Source: Nissolia schottii
Taxonomy: Eukaryota; Streptophyta; Magnoliopsida; Fabales; Fabaceae
DNA length: 64,000 nucleotides
Direction: 5' to 3'
Assembly: GCA_003254905.1 (NCBI GenBank)
Contig: QANU01056703.1
Location: 455,166-519,165, forward strand
Shown here: positions 41,701 to 53,317 of the stretch, one piece after another
Layout: the number at the start of each line of letters is the position of its first letter
How positions within the stretch are numbered: the stretch's first letter is position 1
The notes under the pieces: generated by a model
Seen by the model: only the letters and a program-made list of their open reading frames with translations
The model's database searches: none
Told to the model about the DNA's origin: nothing
Program-made: the position numbers and the translations under genes

Positions 41701-44700
41701 TTGTCACTGTAAAAAAAAATACTATTTAATTGAATTGATAACATATGCAATGTAGGCAAAGTAATTGTGAACGGGAAGGTGGTAAATAAAGCTGGTACTC
41801 CTGTGTCTGATAAGGCCGTTGTGGAGATAATTGCTGAAGTTCCGAAATATGTATGTAGGTGAAGCCATCAAGCTCTACTTACTTGAAATATTATCTCTAC
41901 AGAAACTTAAGTGAAACTGTATAGTTGGTTGGATTTATCAACGCAGAGCTGGACATAAGTTGGAAGCTGCCATTGAACAATTTGGCGTTGATGTTGCTGG
42001 TAAAGTAGCTCTTGATTCTGGGCTGTCAACTGGAGGATTTACTGATTGCTTACTTCAGTATGGTGCATCATACGTTTATGGCGTTGACGTTGGATATGGA
42101 CAGGTAACTTATTATATAAGACATTTTTATTTACCTCTTTTTTCCTTTTAAAATTATGCTGGAGGTGCTCAGGTTATTTGCCTTTGGAATTTTTAAAATT
42201 AAAATTTTTGACTTTAATAATTTTAGAATTTGTTTGCAAGTTCCGTAAACTCATTTAAATAATTTATCTTATTTTAAAGTTAAGCAAGAATGTGGAAACA
42301 TGGTATTTGGAGACTGTCTGTTTTATTTTTGCATTTAGAAGATTGCGTTTCTATGACCTTTCATCAACTACTGCATATCAATCTGCTTAGTGATTCTCTA
42401 TCAGTAATGATTGTCAACTAATGTAGGTAGCTGACAAGATTCGCAGAGATGACCGTGTATCTGTTATAGAGCGGACAAATTTAAGATATCTTGAACGACT
42501 CCCCCAACATGTTGATTTGGTGACTTTAGACCTTTCATTCATCTCTATTCTTCTGGTAAGCTCTGAAATTAGGCTAAACATACTCGTATGCTCCTATTAC
42601 TGCATTGTCCTATTACTTTTGGAATATTTAATTGGACCAGCCAGTTGAAACAGGAAATAGCTTATTTACTAGTCTGGTTCATCTCTTTCAACTACACTGG
42701 GTGGTAATGGTGAACTGGTTACTGGTTAAGCCATTTGGTTTGGGTGATTGGACAAAACTTTTCTGACATGGTGACATTTCAAGATGCAATATTATAAAGT
42801 TAAAAATGACATGGAAATTTCGATGTAGGTATCAAACTTGGCACCCATGGAAAGTAGCCAAGCCTTCGTATAAAAACAAGAACTTATATTTACATATTTT
42901 GTTTCAAACTTTTTCCCTTAAAAATGGAAAAACAAAAAAAATTGAAATTCCTAATGTGGCACATGTTTGACAATAACTCTTCTGGTTCAATGACCAGACT
43001 GGTTTGCAGAACTTTGCTCACAACTCCTAAATTTCCAGAAATTCCAAATTGCATTAGTGATTTGTAATTTATTTCTCAAACATTTTTGGAATTATTTAGA
43101 ATATTTTATATTTACACAAGCCAACTCTTAGTACATAATCCTGTGTTCTGAATGGCACTTGAATAGATTGGGTACATATGTACTTGACCAAGAAAGGCAT
43201 TAGACTGGTACCTTATTGGTGGATATTAAAATATTTACAGTATAAAATTTTTAAAATATAATTTTAGCCTCATCACCTAATTTTCTTATTCTATTGATTA
43301 CTAAGTAGCTAACTACTTCACTTAAGCGAAGCGACAAGAGAAGGACATGGAGTGAAGGATGGAACATTTGAGATTATTTTCACTGATCTTTATAAGAATT
43401 ACTTATAGTCTTCTTGATCCCCTAAACATTATTTTATTCTTGTACAGGTCATGCCTGCTGTGGTCAATGTCATGAAGGAAGATGCAGCATTAGTTACCTT
43501 GGTTAAACCACAATTTGAAGCTCGTAGATCTCAAGTAAGAAATGCAAACTCCTACTTTAATATTTTGCCTTTTGTTTTTATGTTGCCAACACAGTAATAT
43601 ACAGGTAAATATGCTCTACTTGGCTACTATGATACGGAGTCAGGTTAGGATACTGTGGGTGAACAAAAGATAACAACTTACAGTTTTATGTTTTCTTAAC
43701 TTGCATTTTCCTCTTCTCCTTTATTTTTGACTCATTGAGACTTGAGAGACTGCTTGTGTCTATTTGGTGAACTAAGATGTGCACCACTGTTTGGAAAAGT
43801 TTCTTTAGAAGATACATTTCAGAGATTTTGGTAGGAGCAAGGAGTGCAAAGTGTGGTGTAGGTGTGGTTTGCATGGTGTCTTTGGTTGGAGAACATGTAA
43901 TGCTCTGATATATAAGGGAATACCTCTACTTAGATTTGTTATGTCATGGCCTTTCTTTGGTGCTCGGCATATGGATTCTATTGAGGACTTTGGTAGACAT
44001 CTATCTTGCAAAGGTGTGGTATGGATTGTACCAGTACCGGGTACGGATACAAGTATGGGCATGAGATACGAAAGTTATTCAAAAACTGTATGGATACGAT
44101 GTGTAGGAGCCCTTTTGGACTTTTTCCCCCTCACTCTTTTCCTTCCTTCGTTACAATTCCAATCCTTTTGCCCCTGTATACCCGACAAACTCCCACTTTA
44201 TTCCTCTAATGGCGTACACCTCAACTCAAACGTGTCGATCCATCTTGATCTAGCGAATGCGTAGACTCAGGCACGTTGATTTGTTCATACACTCACCGGT
44301 TCAATCCAATTCAATCCCCCGTTACAGTTGGCTGTTCATCTAGAATTTGGCGTTGTTTCCCCCCAAATAGTGTTAAACCAACTCTGCCCTTTTGGGTTGG
44401 GTGTTGATCCATCATGCTCCAACAAAGTGCGAACGTGTCACAGGCCTTAATTTGTTCATACACTGACCGCTTCAATTCAATTCAGACCAACGTGACTATG
44501 GGGTTCACACCCTATTCATCTAGAATTCGACGTAGTTTTTCCCCAATTAGTGTTAAACCAGCTCTGCCCTATTGTGCTGGGCAACAGTGTAATGACGCCT
44601 GCTCACGCGTTTTGCATGATAACTCGCATGGATCCCCGGATAATCAGGGTGGCTCGTGCGAAGAAGCAGCATTATTTGGTCCTTATTCAGGGCTTGGATC

Positions 44701-47212
44701 CCTATTTAGTCATGTGTTCTCAGTGAGCTTCACGTCATAATTTGAGAGAGGAGAATTTCAAATTTCCCAACTAGAGCAATGGCCCTGCTGAGGGTATTGA
44801 CGTTGAGGGAGAGGGAGAACTACAAGAGGAGGGAGTGGCTGCAAAGGGTGATAACGGTGAGAATCTACTTTGGGCTGAGGACTTACGGGAACTTCAAGCT
44901 TCCCATGACTGCAACAAGAAGGTCCTCAAGGCGCTTTGCAATGAGGCCAGCTGAATCATTGAGGCGGACGGCTTCACTTTTCAAGAAAAATGCTAAAAGT
45001 TTCACTCTTTTAAAGCATATTACCAATACTACGTTGATTTTGCTGCAAAGGTTGTGTCAGACCATGTAGAATGCAAAAATAAAAAGGGTAAAACCCTCTT
45101 TTGGTTTCATAGTTATACCCAATTAATTACTTTGGTCATGTATTTTTAAAAGTGTTTAGTTTGATCCTTTTTTACATTTAACCACACTTTTCAAGTGTGG
45201 GTAATATCACTTTTCAAATGTGGTTAAATATAAAAAAGACCAAACTAAATGCTTTTAAAAAATAGAAAACCAAGTTGAACGCTTTTAAAAGTACAGTATT
45301 AAAGTGATTAATTAGATATTACTATGAGACCAAAAGAGGGTTTTATTCAAATAAAACTACATCATGTCGAATATACACTGACGTAAATGAATTTCCATTC
45401 TGGATCTGAAAGAGCATTATAATATTAGATGCAAGCGGGATTTTGTCTTTTAATATCATCATTGTTGTCCTAGTATCATGGAATAAAGAGGAAGTGAAAT
45501 TGTATTATTTCTAAATTGCTATGTCATTTACTGTGCAGGTAGGAAGAGGGGGGATAGTGAAAGATCCCATCGTCCATCAAGAGGTACGTGATTTTTGGAT
45601 TTCTGGTTAGCTTTAATATTCTCAACATTGTTCAAGTTAGGATAAAGAGAACTATTTTAAGACAAGTGTCGTGTGAAATATGCTCAAGCACAATGCTTTA
45701 TGTTCGGCTCTTCATTCAACTTTATTCTCGCACAAATTGCATCTTATTTGAAATTCCTAAGTTAACTCAAGCATTCACACCTATTATGGAACCAAATACT
45801 TTTGTCTTCTCCATGGGTTTCTGCTTAGGTATTTTAACGAAGTATCTATCTAGTAGATGATTCTTCAAAGGGATTGGAGAGCTCTTTTGAGATATAAATG
45901 TAATTTCCTTTCAGTAGTTTTGCTCTTTGGTTGTACGATTATTCCTTGTCCTCCTTTTTTGTAATTTTCTTCATTCTCTGTATAAATTCTTTTTTCTAAA
46001 AAACGCAAGCCTTGTTAAATGAAAAGTCAAACAACCACCTTTCAAAAGATGTAATTCTTCCCAGTACTATCAACTGTACTTTCTAACTTACCACATAACA
46101 CACAAATTCATGTGTTGGTTAAGAAAACGGACTGGACCAGCCAGTTGAACTGGGAGCCGGACCCCTGTCCAGTTTGGTTTGCTGCTCAAACCTGCCTGGC
46201 ACAAGAACTGCTGGGAATCATTAAGAACCGGCCAAAACCGGTGATCTAGACTGGTCAAAACTGGTTTTGGTTGTCTTTTTTTAATAAAAAAAATTATATT
46301 TTTATTAATTTTGATATAGAACCTACTTATTTTATTGATAAACATATTCTCACGACACCAATAATGTATAAATACTGTATAAAAGGTGTTTTTTTTATTA
46401 ATTATATAGCATATAATTAATCATATATATATATACACATATATATACACGCACACATAAATAATAAAATATATATTTTTATTAGACTTTGAAACCTCTG
46501 AACTGTCTTGACCGGTTCGATGTTCGGTCCGGTTTATTTAATTTTATAACAGTGGATTCTATTCTTTATTTCATATTCTTCTGAAAATAATCTTGGGGGG
46601 GGGGGTTATGTGTATTATGAATCTCAACCCCATTAAGCAGTATATAGATTTTGTTTCTTGATGATTGCAATAACTAGCAATCCTGGGTGTGCATTAGTAA
46701 GGACTAGATGCAATGTTTAAACTTCATTCATGTACACGATTCTTAATTCTCTTAACAAACTGCAATGCATGCTTTTTGGAAGAAAGCTAGCAGATAATGA
46801 AAAGAAAAATAAAAATAAAAAGCTTGGAGAACAAACATCTGAGTAGTTCATCTGTCTTAATTTAAGTAGGATACGTCTTAATTTGCTAAAATTGAGTAGA
46901 GAGTAGAGTAGACCGCTCAACAAAAGTTTCAGCTCTTTTTATCTGTTAAATTGTTAAAATACCACGCATGACACATTGAGTTGTAAATAGTTGAACAAAA
47001 TCTGGGGAATGGATCCATTTCCCAAAATCTGAGTGTGATTGATTTCTGTTATTCAGGTTCTTGAGAAGATTATAAAGGGAGTAGAGGATTTTGGCTTCTG
47101 CAGTAAAGGTTGGATCGAGTCCCCTCTCAAAGGTGCTGAGGGTAATACAGAATTCCTTGTTCACTTCAACAGAGTTACAAAACCCATAATAGAAACTCCT
47201 GAAGGAATTTGA
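35755..47212 (+). CDS. TlyA/FtsJ-type rRNA 2'-O-methyltransferase with S4 domain, 313 aa, 9 exons
   Basis: Exons: 35755-35857, 36086-36167, 41348-41427, 41756-41858, 41947-42103, 42427-42555, 43448-43534, 45539-45583 and 47057-47212 (942 nt, all in frame, GT..AG). The N-terminal ~55 residues ([19 protein letters not shown]..., R/S-rich, no acids) suggest a mitochondrial or plastid presequence. An S4 RNA-binding domain follows ([37 protein letters not shown]). Next is the SAM-dependent fold, with [12 protein letters not shown], the SAM loop [38 protein letters not shown] and [19 protein letters not shown]. This matches the bacterial TlyA (hemolysin A-like) family, which 2'-O-methylates rRNA cytidines; organellar rRNA is the likely substrate here. 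Despite the old hemolysin name there is no sign of toxin function. Intron 2 (5.2 kb) carries SINEs, repeat copies, the assembly gap and a solo LTR. The ATG at 35755 is the first suitable start. Confidence 0.92.
36405..36530 (+). mobile_element. Au-like SINE
   Basis: Shows the tRNA-derived head of Au SINEs: GGAGCCTTGACATAATGGTAAGG (A-box region) followed by GGAGGTTGCAGTTTCAATGTC (B-box region) and AGAAACAGTCTCTCTGC. Sequence order and spacing match the copy at 37383-37552 on the other strand. The 3' limit is unclear. It lies in intron 2 of the methyltransferase gene. Confidence 0.65.
37383..37552 (-). mobile_element. Au-like SINE, full-length head and body
   Basis: On the minus strand the order is GGATGAGCCTTAGCACAATAGTAAC (A box), TGACCTAGAGGTTACGAGTTCAAACC (B box, given in part), GGAAACAGTCTCTCC, GCAGAGATAAGGTTGCACAC, and CCCACCAAGTGGGAGCC ending ...GGTTGCCCTT. 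This is the characteristic arrangement of the plant Au SINE family. The tRNA-like part of this SINE is also found joined to the repeated segments at 39240 and 50750. Confidence 0.8.
37490..38252. repeat. Repeat unit, copy A (left of assembly gap)
   Basis: From the SINE head through GCTCATCCTTTGTGCTACATTCTG to TGCATTTGTCTAATGGCAAAA this segment is nearly identical to 39240-40018 and 50750-51515, with scattered substitutions (for example TCATTCGTTGGCC here, TCATTCATTGGCC in both other copies). Copy A stops exactly at the run of N. Confidence 0.9.
38253..38721. other. Assembly gap (469 N)
   Basis: A run of 469 unknown bases within intron 2 of the methyltransferase gene, bordered by AATGGCAAAA on the left and a C run on the right. 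Translations through it are meaningless. Confidence 0.99.
39030..40125. repeat. Repeat unit, copy B, with upstream transposon end
   Basis: The first part (39045-39230, GATTTATAATTAAAAAAG... GATACTCGTACGGATATGAG) matches 50205-50382. The second part (39240-40125) matches copies A and C. The junction at 39236 joins the half-SINE directly to the transposon end. Copy B continues into ordinary intron sequence leading to exon 3 of the methyltransferase gene. Confidence 0.85.
40317..40605. mobile_element. Solo Copia-type LTR (289 bp) with AACTT target duplication
   Basis: Begins TGTTAGTATATATTGAG and ends GATGAAACTTAACA, with AACTT at 40312-40316 and 40606-40610. It contains a TTATAAATAGG promoter box at about 40474. 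It has no internal domain, so it is a product of LTR-LTR recombination. It sits in intron 2 of the methyltransferase gene. Confidence 0.85.
40630..40740. repeat. Perfect 17-bp hairpin with a third related arm
   Basis: GTGAGATCCCTCACTTT (40630-40646) is exactly complementary to AAAGTGAGGGATCTCAC (40654-40670) around a 7-base loop. A third, imperfect arm GTGAGATCCGTCACTTTAAA follows at about 40725-40744. This is probably a small MITE with inverted ends, next to the solo LTR. Confidence 0.8.
43850..44260. other. Unassigned intron 7 sequence of the methyltransferase gene
   Basis: Open stretches without domains, including a TACCGGGTACGGATACAAGTATGGGC patch (given in part) that looks like repeat DNA. 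Similar open but unrecognised sequence continues at 44600-45070. No gene is supported. Confidence 0.4.
44263..44600. repeat. Two-copy ~180 bp tandem repeat
   Basis: Two diverged units share TTTGTTCATACACT, a TTCAATYCAATTCA stretch, TTCATCTAGAATT, a GGCGTTGTTT/GACGTAGTTT stretch, and then AGTGTTAAACCA and CTCTGCCC, in the same order with similar spacing. It lies in intron 7 of the methyltransferase gene; the class is unknown. Confidence 0.7.
45090..45344. mobile_element. MITE with long terminal inverted repeats (255 bp)
   Basis: Ends AAAACCCTCTTTTGGTTTCATAGT and (other strand) AAAACCCTCTTTTGGTCTCATAGT are inverted repeats of 24 bases with one mismatch. The interior also folds back (ATTTAACCACACTTTTCAAG with CTTTTCAAATGTGGTTAAAT). 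It has no coding content. It is in intron 7 of the methyltransferase gene, 195 bp before exon 8. Confidence 0.85.
46125..46545. repeat. CCGGTT-rich interspersed repeat
   Basis: Clusters of GGACCAGCCAGTTGAACTGG, AACCGGCCAAAACCGG and, at the right end, GACCGGTTCGATGTTCGGTCC frame an AT-rich middle. A partial relative sits at about 42637-43015 (GGACCAGCCAGTTGAAACAG, CAATGACCAGACTGGTTTG). Such CCGGTT-bearing non-autonomous elements are common in plants. It is in intron 8 of the methyltransferase gene. Confidence 0.55.
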
Positions 47213-49655
47213 TAATTTATATACCTAATCCATTTCTTGAACCTTCAAACGAGACGATGGCCACTTGGAACATGTAACTTGCATGAGAGCTGTATTCTTT
47301 TGTACAGTGACGAGTTGGTGATGCCATTCAGTGGTGAAATTTTGTATGAACCATTGAAAGAACCAATGATTAGTGAAAAAATGTGATGAGCAATACAGTG
47401 ACTGTATTTTGAGCCTGGAAATGTAATTCTGCATGTTTTTTTAGCTTGAACCTATGATCTTGGACATATATTTCCCATGATTTTCCCGTGGTTATATGGT
47501 TATGGAGCTGCTCAATCTTGGATACTGTAGTGCCTTTATGATGACATGCTTCAAAACTTTTGGATCGTATCAAAAGTTTAATATCTTGCAAAGTTCCCCT
47601 TATTAATTTTTTTCATTTCCATTCATTATTTAAATTTAGGAAGTGAATTTATTTATAAAAATAATAAAATAAAATAGTGGACGATTAACGAGAAAATAGA
47701 GGGAGTATTTGGTTCGAATTGAAACGAAAAGCAATTTCCTAACCTGACCCTGTCACGTTCGCTCGGTAGCAACTCATATCATGGAATCGGATTCCTCTCT
47801 GACAAAGGTGTGAAGGCATTCTGAGATTGGGGTTTCTTTCCCGTTTTCATTGCGGGTAAATACTACTTAAACAATAAAATTGAATAACAAAAATGAATCA
47901 CTTCTTTCCCCATGAATAGAAAACGAAAAAGAAATAAAAGAGAATTGGAGCAAAAATTCTACCAAATGTGAAACATTTCAAGCTCTTGAGTAAATTAACA
48001 AGTCTAAATACTCACAAGATGCTTCTATATATACGGGGAAAATGAGACCCCTTTCTATGATGCATCCAATGTGGGGTTCCAAATAGCAAGCCGCTGCAGC
48101 GCTCCGCACGTGCTACAACGTCCACTCTGCTCTATGTTGCTGCAGCACGCTAAGGGCACTGCAACGCACCAACAATTCCCTTTTTTTTCTCTTCCTTTTC
48201 TAGGGGTCATCACATAAGCACTCATTGTCGCTAAGTATTGGACATATTGCACATGGTGCAGTGGATAAAGATGTAATCATGTGATTCATGAGAGATTTCT
48301 ATTGGTCTTTTTTTTTTGTAGTGAAAATGATTTTTCATCTTTTACTTTTTTTAATTTATTAACTAATTAATTAAATCAATTGAATAAATGTGTATAAATT
48401 TGAAAAAAATAAAGTTTTAATTAAATTTATAGACCAAATAACAATTACTCTTGATATTCTCTTTATATATTATACAGAATATATTATTATTACTACTATT
48501 GCTACTGTGCTGCTATTGTTGCTACTACTGTTGTTGTTGTTGTTGCTACTGCTGCTGCTGCTACTATTACCAATGTCACCACTATCACTACTACTACCAC
48601 CACTATTACTATACTACTACCGTCACCACCACCACTACTACCACTACCACTACCACTACTGTCATTGCCACTGCCACTGCCATTACTATTACCACCACTA
48701 CTACTACCATTATTATGTGAATGAGAATATAACTACAAAAAAGTAGTTATTTATTAAAAGTTGCATGAAGATGAAATGGGAATAAAGAGTTGAACACTAA
48801 GAATTAGTTATTTTGTAGAATCATTTTTATAATATTGTATTTTTGTATAATCCTTTTATAATATTACATAGCTTATTATTACTAGAAAATGGGATGACCC
48901 AAGGAGAGGGAGGAGTGAATGAGGGGGAGAGAGAGCAAAGAAACAAACTCTGAGAAAGAGAGATACTCACCACTTTTGCCTCAATTTCTTCTGCTTCATT
49001 TTGTTCCATCGACCATCTCATTTCTCTTATAATGTTTTGCAAACAAAATTCACTCCATTGGGCATTTATTCAAGAGATTAAGGTTTTTCTCTTCTTTTCT
49101 TGAGCACAATATTGTTTGACCACTTTTTTCCGAGGGAGCTTCCAACATTGTTTTACCACTTCTTTCCCAAGTTGTCCTTGCTTTTTTGGTTTGAGGAAGA
49201 AAACAAAAATGTAGAGGAAGAAGAGAGATGTGAGATCTGAGAGATCAAAAGGAATGAACAGGTTAGAATGAAGGGTACTTGGTTTGATAATATTGTGACT
49301 TTTTAAGAGTTGTTGAATTCTTTGACTTTTTAAAAGTTATTCTCAAAATGCTAATGCTGCAGTATTATTTAGTAAAAAATAAAAAGTAACTCTTAATAAA
49401 CAAAAGTTATGAGTAATGTTTGGTATATATATATATTTTAAATGTGTTCTTTATGTATAAAATTATACAAATATCAAATAAAGTAATAATGACTATTAAA
49501 ATTTAAAGATATATTAATATTTTAACATTTAGATAACACAACCTAGCTTTAAAAAGCTTCTCATGAAAGCTCATAGAAACACTCCTAGCTTTTAAAAGCC
49601 AGCAACAAAAGCTTCTTGTTAGTGTGCAATGGTTTTCTTCATTATGATCGATAGG
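47213..49655. other. Intergenic spacer downstream of the methyltransferase gene
   Basis: Contains the presumed 3' UTR of the methyltransferase gene, an end fragment of the long-LTR family at about 47990-48214 (GCTGCAGCACGC region, ending GGGGTCATCACA), and a long imperfect trinucleotide tract at 48480-48716. No gene is supported. Confidence 0.6.
48480..48716. repeat. Long imperfect (ACT/GTT)n trinucleotide tract
   Basis: About 235 bp of three-base periodicity drifting from TTATTACTACTATTGCTACTG through (TGT)n and (GCT)n to (CAC/TAC)n. It creates spurious poly-Leu, poly-Cys and poly-Thr/Tyr frames that are not genes. Confidence 0.9.
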
Positions 49656-50425
49656 CTTAGCAATTTTACCTGCACTCACGGATATTTGCAGGTAATACCC
49701 GTGATGGGGCGGATATGGGGTAATTTTTTTTCCTCACAGGTAATGGAAATGAATATTTTCAATACCTGTTTGTCAAATGTGGTGGGTGAGAAGGTTACTT
49801 CCCCCTACCTGTGGGTACCCAATAGGTAAAATAATTAAATTATTTTTAGTTATATAAATAAAACATTTTTATAATTTTTACTACAACTCCAAGAATTTAG
49901 GAATATTATTAAAGGAAAATAAATTTTAGTTGGAATGTGTTTAAAAAAGCTTTAGTGTTAGATTTCTAAACTCTATTATCATCCCATGTTTGTTAATTGA
50001 TTCATTTGACAATTATGTGGTTACATGTTTTACAATAGCGTACCTACAAGTTTTCATAATGTATTATTAAATATCAGTTATTACTATAATTATCTCACAA
50101 AAACTTAGTCTTTGATTTTCATTAGACCTTGCTATTATTCTAATGATGTCACCACTATTTGGTTGGAATTTATAGATTAGAGTTTAGTATATTTATTTGT
50201 TACATCTTAAATCCATAGATTTATAATTAAAAATGAATTTTTTTGTCATAAATAATTTTTTTATAATTTTGTTTTCTAATTTTTAATAAGTATTGGATAC
50301 CCATAAATATCTGTGAGTATTCATATACCTTCAAGAATAATTTTAAATAGATACTCGTGCGAATATGAGACAAGGATAGGGAACTATCCCCTGCTCCTAC
50401 CCCCATCTCATTGTCATTCCTAATC
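49655..50425. mobile_element. Degraded DNA-transposon-like element with GGGTA/TACCC ends
   Basis: The left side has CACGGATATTTGCAGGTAATACCCG and GATGGGGCGGATATGGGG; the right side has ATACTCGTGCGAATATGAG, AGGGAACTATCCCCTGCTCC and TACCCCCATCTCATTGTCATTCC. Paired GGGTA/TACCC phrases of this sort mark hAT-like non-autonomous elements in plants. The right part recurs at 39045-39230. No transposase and no confirmed target duplication. Confidence 0.45.
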
Positions 50426-50739
50426 ATAGACTCATAGCTTGTACTACGGGAAAAAAAATATATAGACCCATAAATTTTAAGGAAAAAAACCATAGACCCA
50501 TAACTGGTTCTACTAAAAAAAATCGACCCATAAATTTCAAAAAACTAAGTATAGTAAATATGCAAGGTAAATATCATAGACCCATAACTTGTTCTACTAA
50601 GAAAATAGACCCATAAATTTAGAAAAATAATTAAAATAGAAAGTATCTAAAAGAATCAATTACAGTAAATATACAATATAATAGAAGTGTATTTTAAACA
50701 AATCCTAAAATATTTTTCAAACAAATTAAGATTTGTAAG

Positions 50740-51632
50740 GGTTGATGGTTTCTAGGGTTTGAACTCGTGACCTAAAGGTCACAAGTAACAATGTTACTAT
50801 TGTACTGAGGCTCATCCTTTGTGCTACATTCTGCTGCCATTTTACATTTTCTCTATTTCCCTCTTCCCCAAGCCATTATTTTCTGTTTTGTTGTTCAACA
50901 ATTACTTGCAATTAATTTTGTAAAATATTACTATTTGAGTGCAATGACATGAAGTAAAATTGAAGAAAATATTTGATCAAAGAAGAGGGAAAGCTTGGTA
51001 TTACAGTGGAATTGTAGCATCATATATACATTGATATAGATATAATATCATTCATTGGCCTTCAACTAACTTGAGCTTTTGAGAGTTGAACCTTGACATG
51101 GTTAATCCTTTCCCCACCACCGTCCTCATATCATTATTGAATTAAATCTCAAAGGTAAGTGGTCTATTAGTTTTCCATGCTTCAAACCTAAAGGGATTTT
51201 GCATGAGGGTGCGTGCTAATGATAAAAGAGTCATTTATGTGTCTTCCCCTAATAACTTAAACTTTTAAGAGAATTAGCCTTCGGCAAACGTGTTAAATTC
51301 TTTAGAATAGTTTTTAAGAAAACTAAAGAAAAGGGAAGCAAAATGTTGAAGGAGAAAAGATTTATATCATGAATCAATGTATTGGGATAAAAACTGCGTA
51401 GCAAGTTGCTCTAGATGGTGGCTCATTAGGGTTACTTTTGGGTCTGATGACTATGCTTTATGATGCGGTAATGGCATCTGTAGAGATGAAGAGTGCATTT
51501 GTCTAATGGCAAAATAAAGTTGTTGATACAATTCATTGCATTCTTGAATTCTTTTATTAGCTTCATGGTAATAATATAATGTCATGGTAGTTGTGTTTTG
51601 GCAAGGATGACCAGATGATGATGATGATATAG
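50740..51632. repeat. Repeat unit, copy C
   Basis: Matches copies A and B from the half-SINE (GGGTTTGAACTCGTGACC) through to GGATGACCAGATGATGATGATG. Upstream it shares 50205-50382 with copy B but has about 350 bp of extra sequence between. Downstream it abuts a truncated GAGTTTAC element. It lies 3.5 kb beyond the methyltransferase gene. Confidence 0.85.
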
Positions 51633-51925
51633 ATGATACTGTAGTTTAGTACTTTATATTTTCTTTTTCGTTTAATGTGTTTTGTTGTGAACTTAGAATG
51701 AGTATTATGTATGAATTGAACTTAAAACTCATATATTTCATCTTTATTTGTGCTTTATTATGGAGTTAAAAATATTTATGAATTTCAAGTTTTATTAAAT
51801 ATATTTTTGTAGCATAATTGTTTTTTAAAATATTTTTTTAATAATAGATAAACTCGTATGAGTTTACGATCCGAGTTTACGGAGGTTCCACGAGTTTTTA
51901 CTTAAAACTTTTGAGTTTGATAACC
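51633..51925. mobile_element. Truncated GAGTTTAC-family element
   Basis: Contains the same ordered blocks as the left part of the 62842-63867 element in reverse complement: TATGTATGAATTGAACTTAA, TTTCATCTTTATTTG, ATGAATTTCAAGTTTTATT, CTCGTATGAGTTTACGATCC and the terminal GAGTTTGATAACC. The other end is missing, replaced by copy C of the repeat unit. Confidence 0.7.
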
Positions 51926-53317
51926 TTGGACACGTTGGTCTAGGTGAGTTTCCTCCATACCTGGTTTTCGAGGCAGAACATCCTCACCCTTTCTTAGAGC
52001 GCCTAGTTGAGCTTCTCCACCCCTGAACCACTTCTTTCTCATTCACCTTCTTCACCACCACCTCTTGGATCATTCACAACAATGTTCTTGAATGTCTGAG
52101 TCTTTGCTCCTCCAATTCCATCCTCACTCTCTCTGTTTGTTCATTAATTTTCATAAATAACAAATTAAAGTAAATCATTAATTGATTAATCTTTAAAAAA
52201 CGACAAGAATTGTTTGAATGATATGATACAAGGAATGAAGTAATAATTGCTTGCGTGTTGGGAGATGTAGCGGGATGTGAAATTGGTAGAGGAGGTCTTA
52301 GTGAAGTAACGGTGATGATATTTTGTGAATGGAGATGTAGCAGGATGTGGAATTGGTAGAGGAGGTCTTAATGAAGGATTGATGATGATATTTTGGGAAT
52401 GATGATGAATGAACAGTGCTTGGGAGCAAGATAATGCTAACGGGAAGTTATTTTATTGGGTTAATACCTCATTTAATTCTAGATTATCCTGTCACTTTTT
52501 TAGATGAGAAATCAACTAAAACATAGGGATAAAGTACAAGAACCAAATGAATATTAACCTTATTTTATTTGTTTATTTCTTTTGTTATTAGTTTTTATTT
52601 TATTTAAAAGGACAATTTTATTCATATAATATATTATGTGACATGCACATGTGTACCAAACGGACATTTTGAACGATAAAAGAAACTGAAGGTTTTTTGA
52701 ACACTTTAAAAACCCCTTTAAATTGCACATTTTTAAATATTAGAGGGTGACAGATATAATATAGAAAGTTAAATTGCTATTTACCTTTCATCAATACAAA
52801 CCTCCCAGTTCTTGCACTGGTACACTAATCAAACACAATAACTCTGCTAAACAGGTTGAACCAAAATACATATTTACCTCCCTTAACAAGCAAGGAACAC
52901 CCAAACAAAAACTTGACTTATTTTGTTCAGCTACAAATTGAAATGAAAAACAATTTCCCTGTCCGCACCTGGCCTGAATCCCCTTCGCACAGTAACAATT
53001 CACACGCCTTAACGATTAAGCACGCAATCTTCCATATTATGTTGAACCTGGCAGTCCAACCACCCAAACCTCCAATTAATCTAACTCGAATCAAGAGTCT
53101 ATCAACGCTAGTTCTTTCTTCCACAAAACTTCGAACCTGGTATATTGTTTAAAAGAAACAAATATCAGAACTATCTGAAACCAAGCAAGTGTTGGTCACC
53201 TAGTAGCATTGGAAAGCACATTTTACCAACCATTTAATACTTGGCCTCTACAATGATAACCAATAAGACTAACAATGTAAGTGGTGTGCAGATGTTTTCT
53301 TTCACTCGTCCTTTATT
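51926..53317. other. Intergenic spacer downstream of ATG10
   Basis: Contains a two-copy 70 bp tandem repeat (52261-52330 and 52331-52400) and otherwise AT-rich spacer with the 3' flank of ATG10. No gene is supported. Confidence 0.55.
52261..52400. repeat. Two-copy 70 bp tandem repeat
   Basis: GGAGATGTAGCRGGATGTG begins each 70-base unit. The units share GAATTGGTAGAGGAGGTCTT and a GATGATATTTTG stretch and differ at about 10 positions. Confidence 0.85.

Noticed and set aside
35755..47212. Hemolysin-like label considered as a toxin
   Set aside because: The S4 plus SAM-methyltransferase architecture marks an rRNA methyltransferase; the hemolysin name is historical.
48390..48746. Open frames rich in Leu, Cys, Tyr or Thr
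   Set aside because: They are translations of an imperfect trinucleotide repeat in three frames, with no domain.
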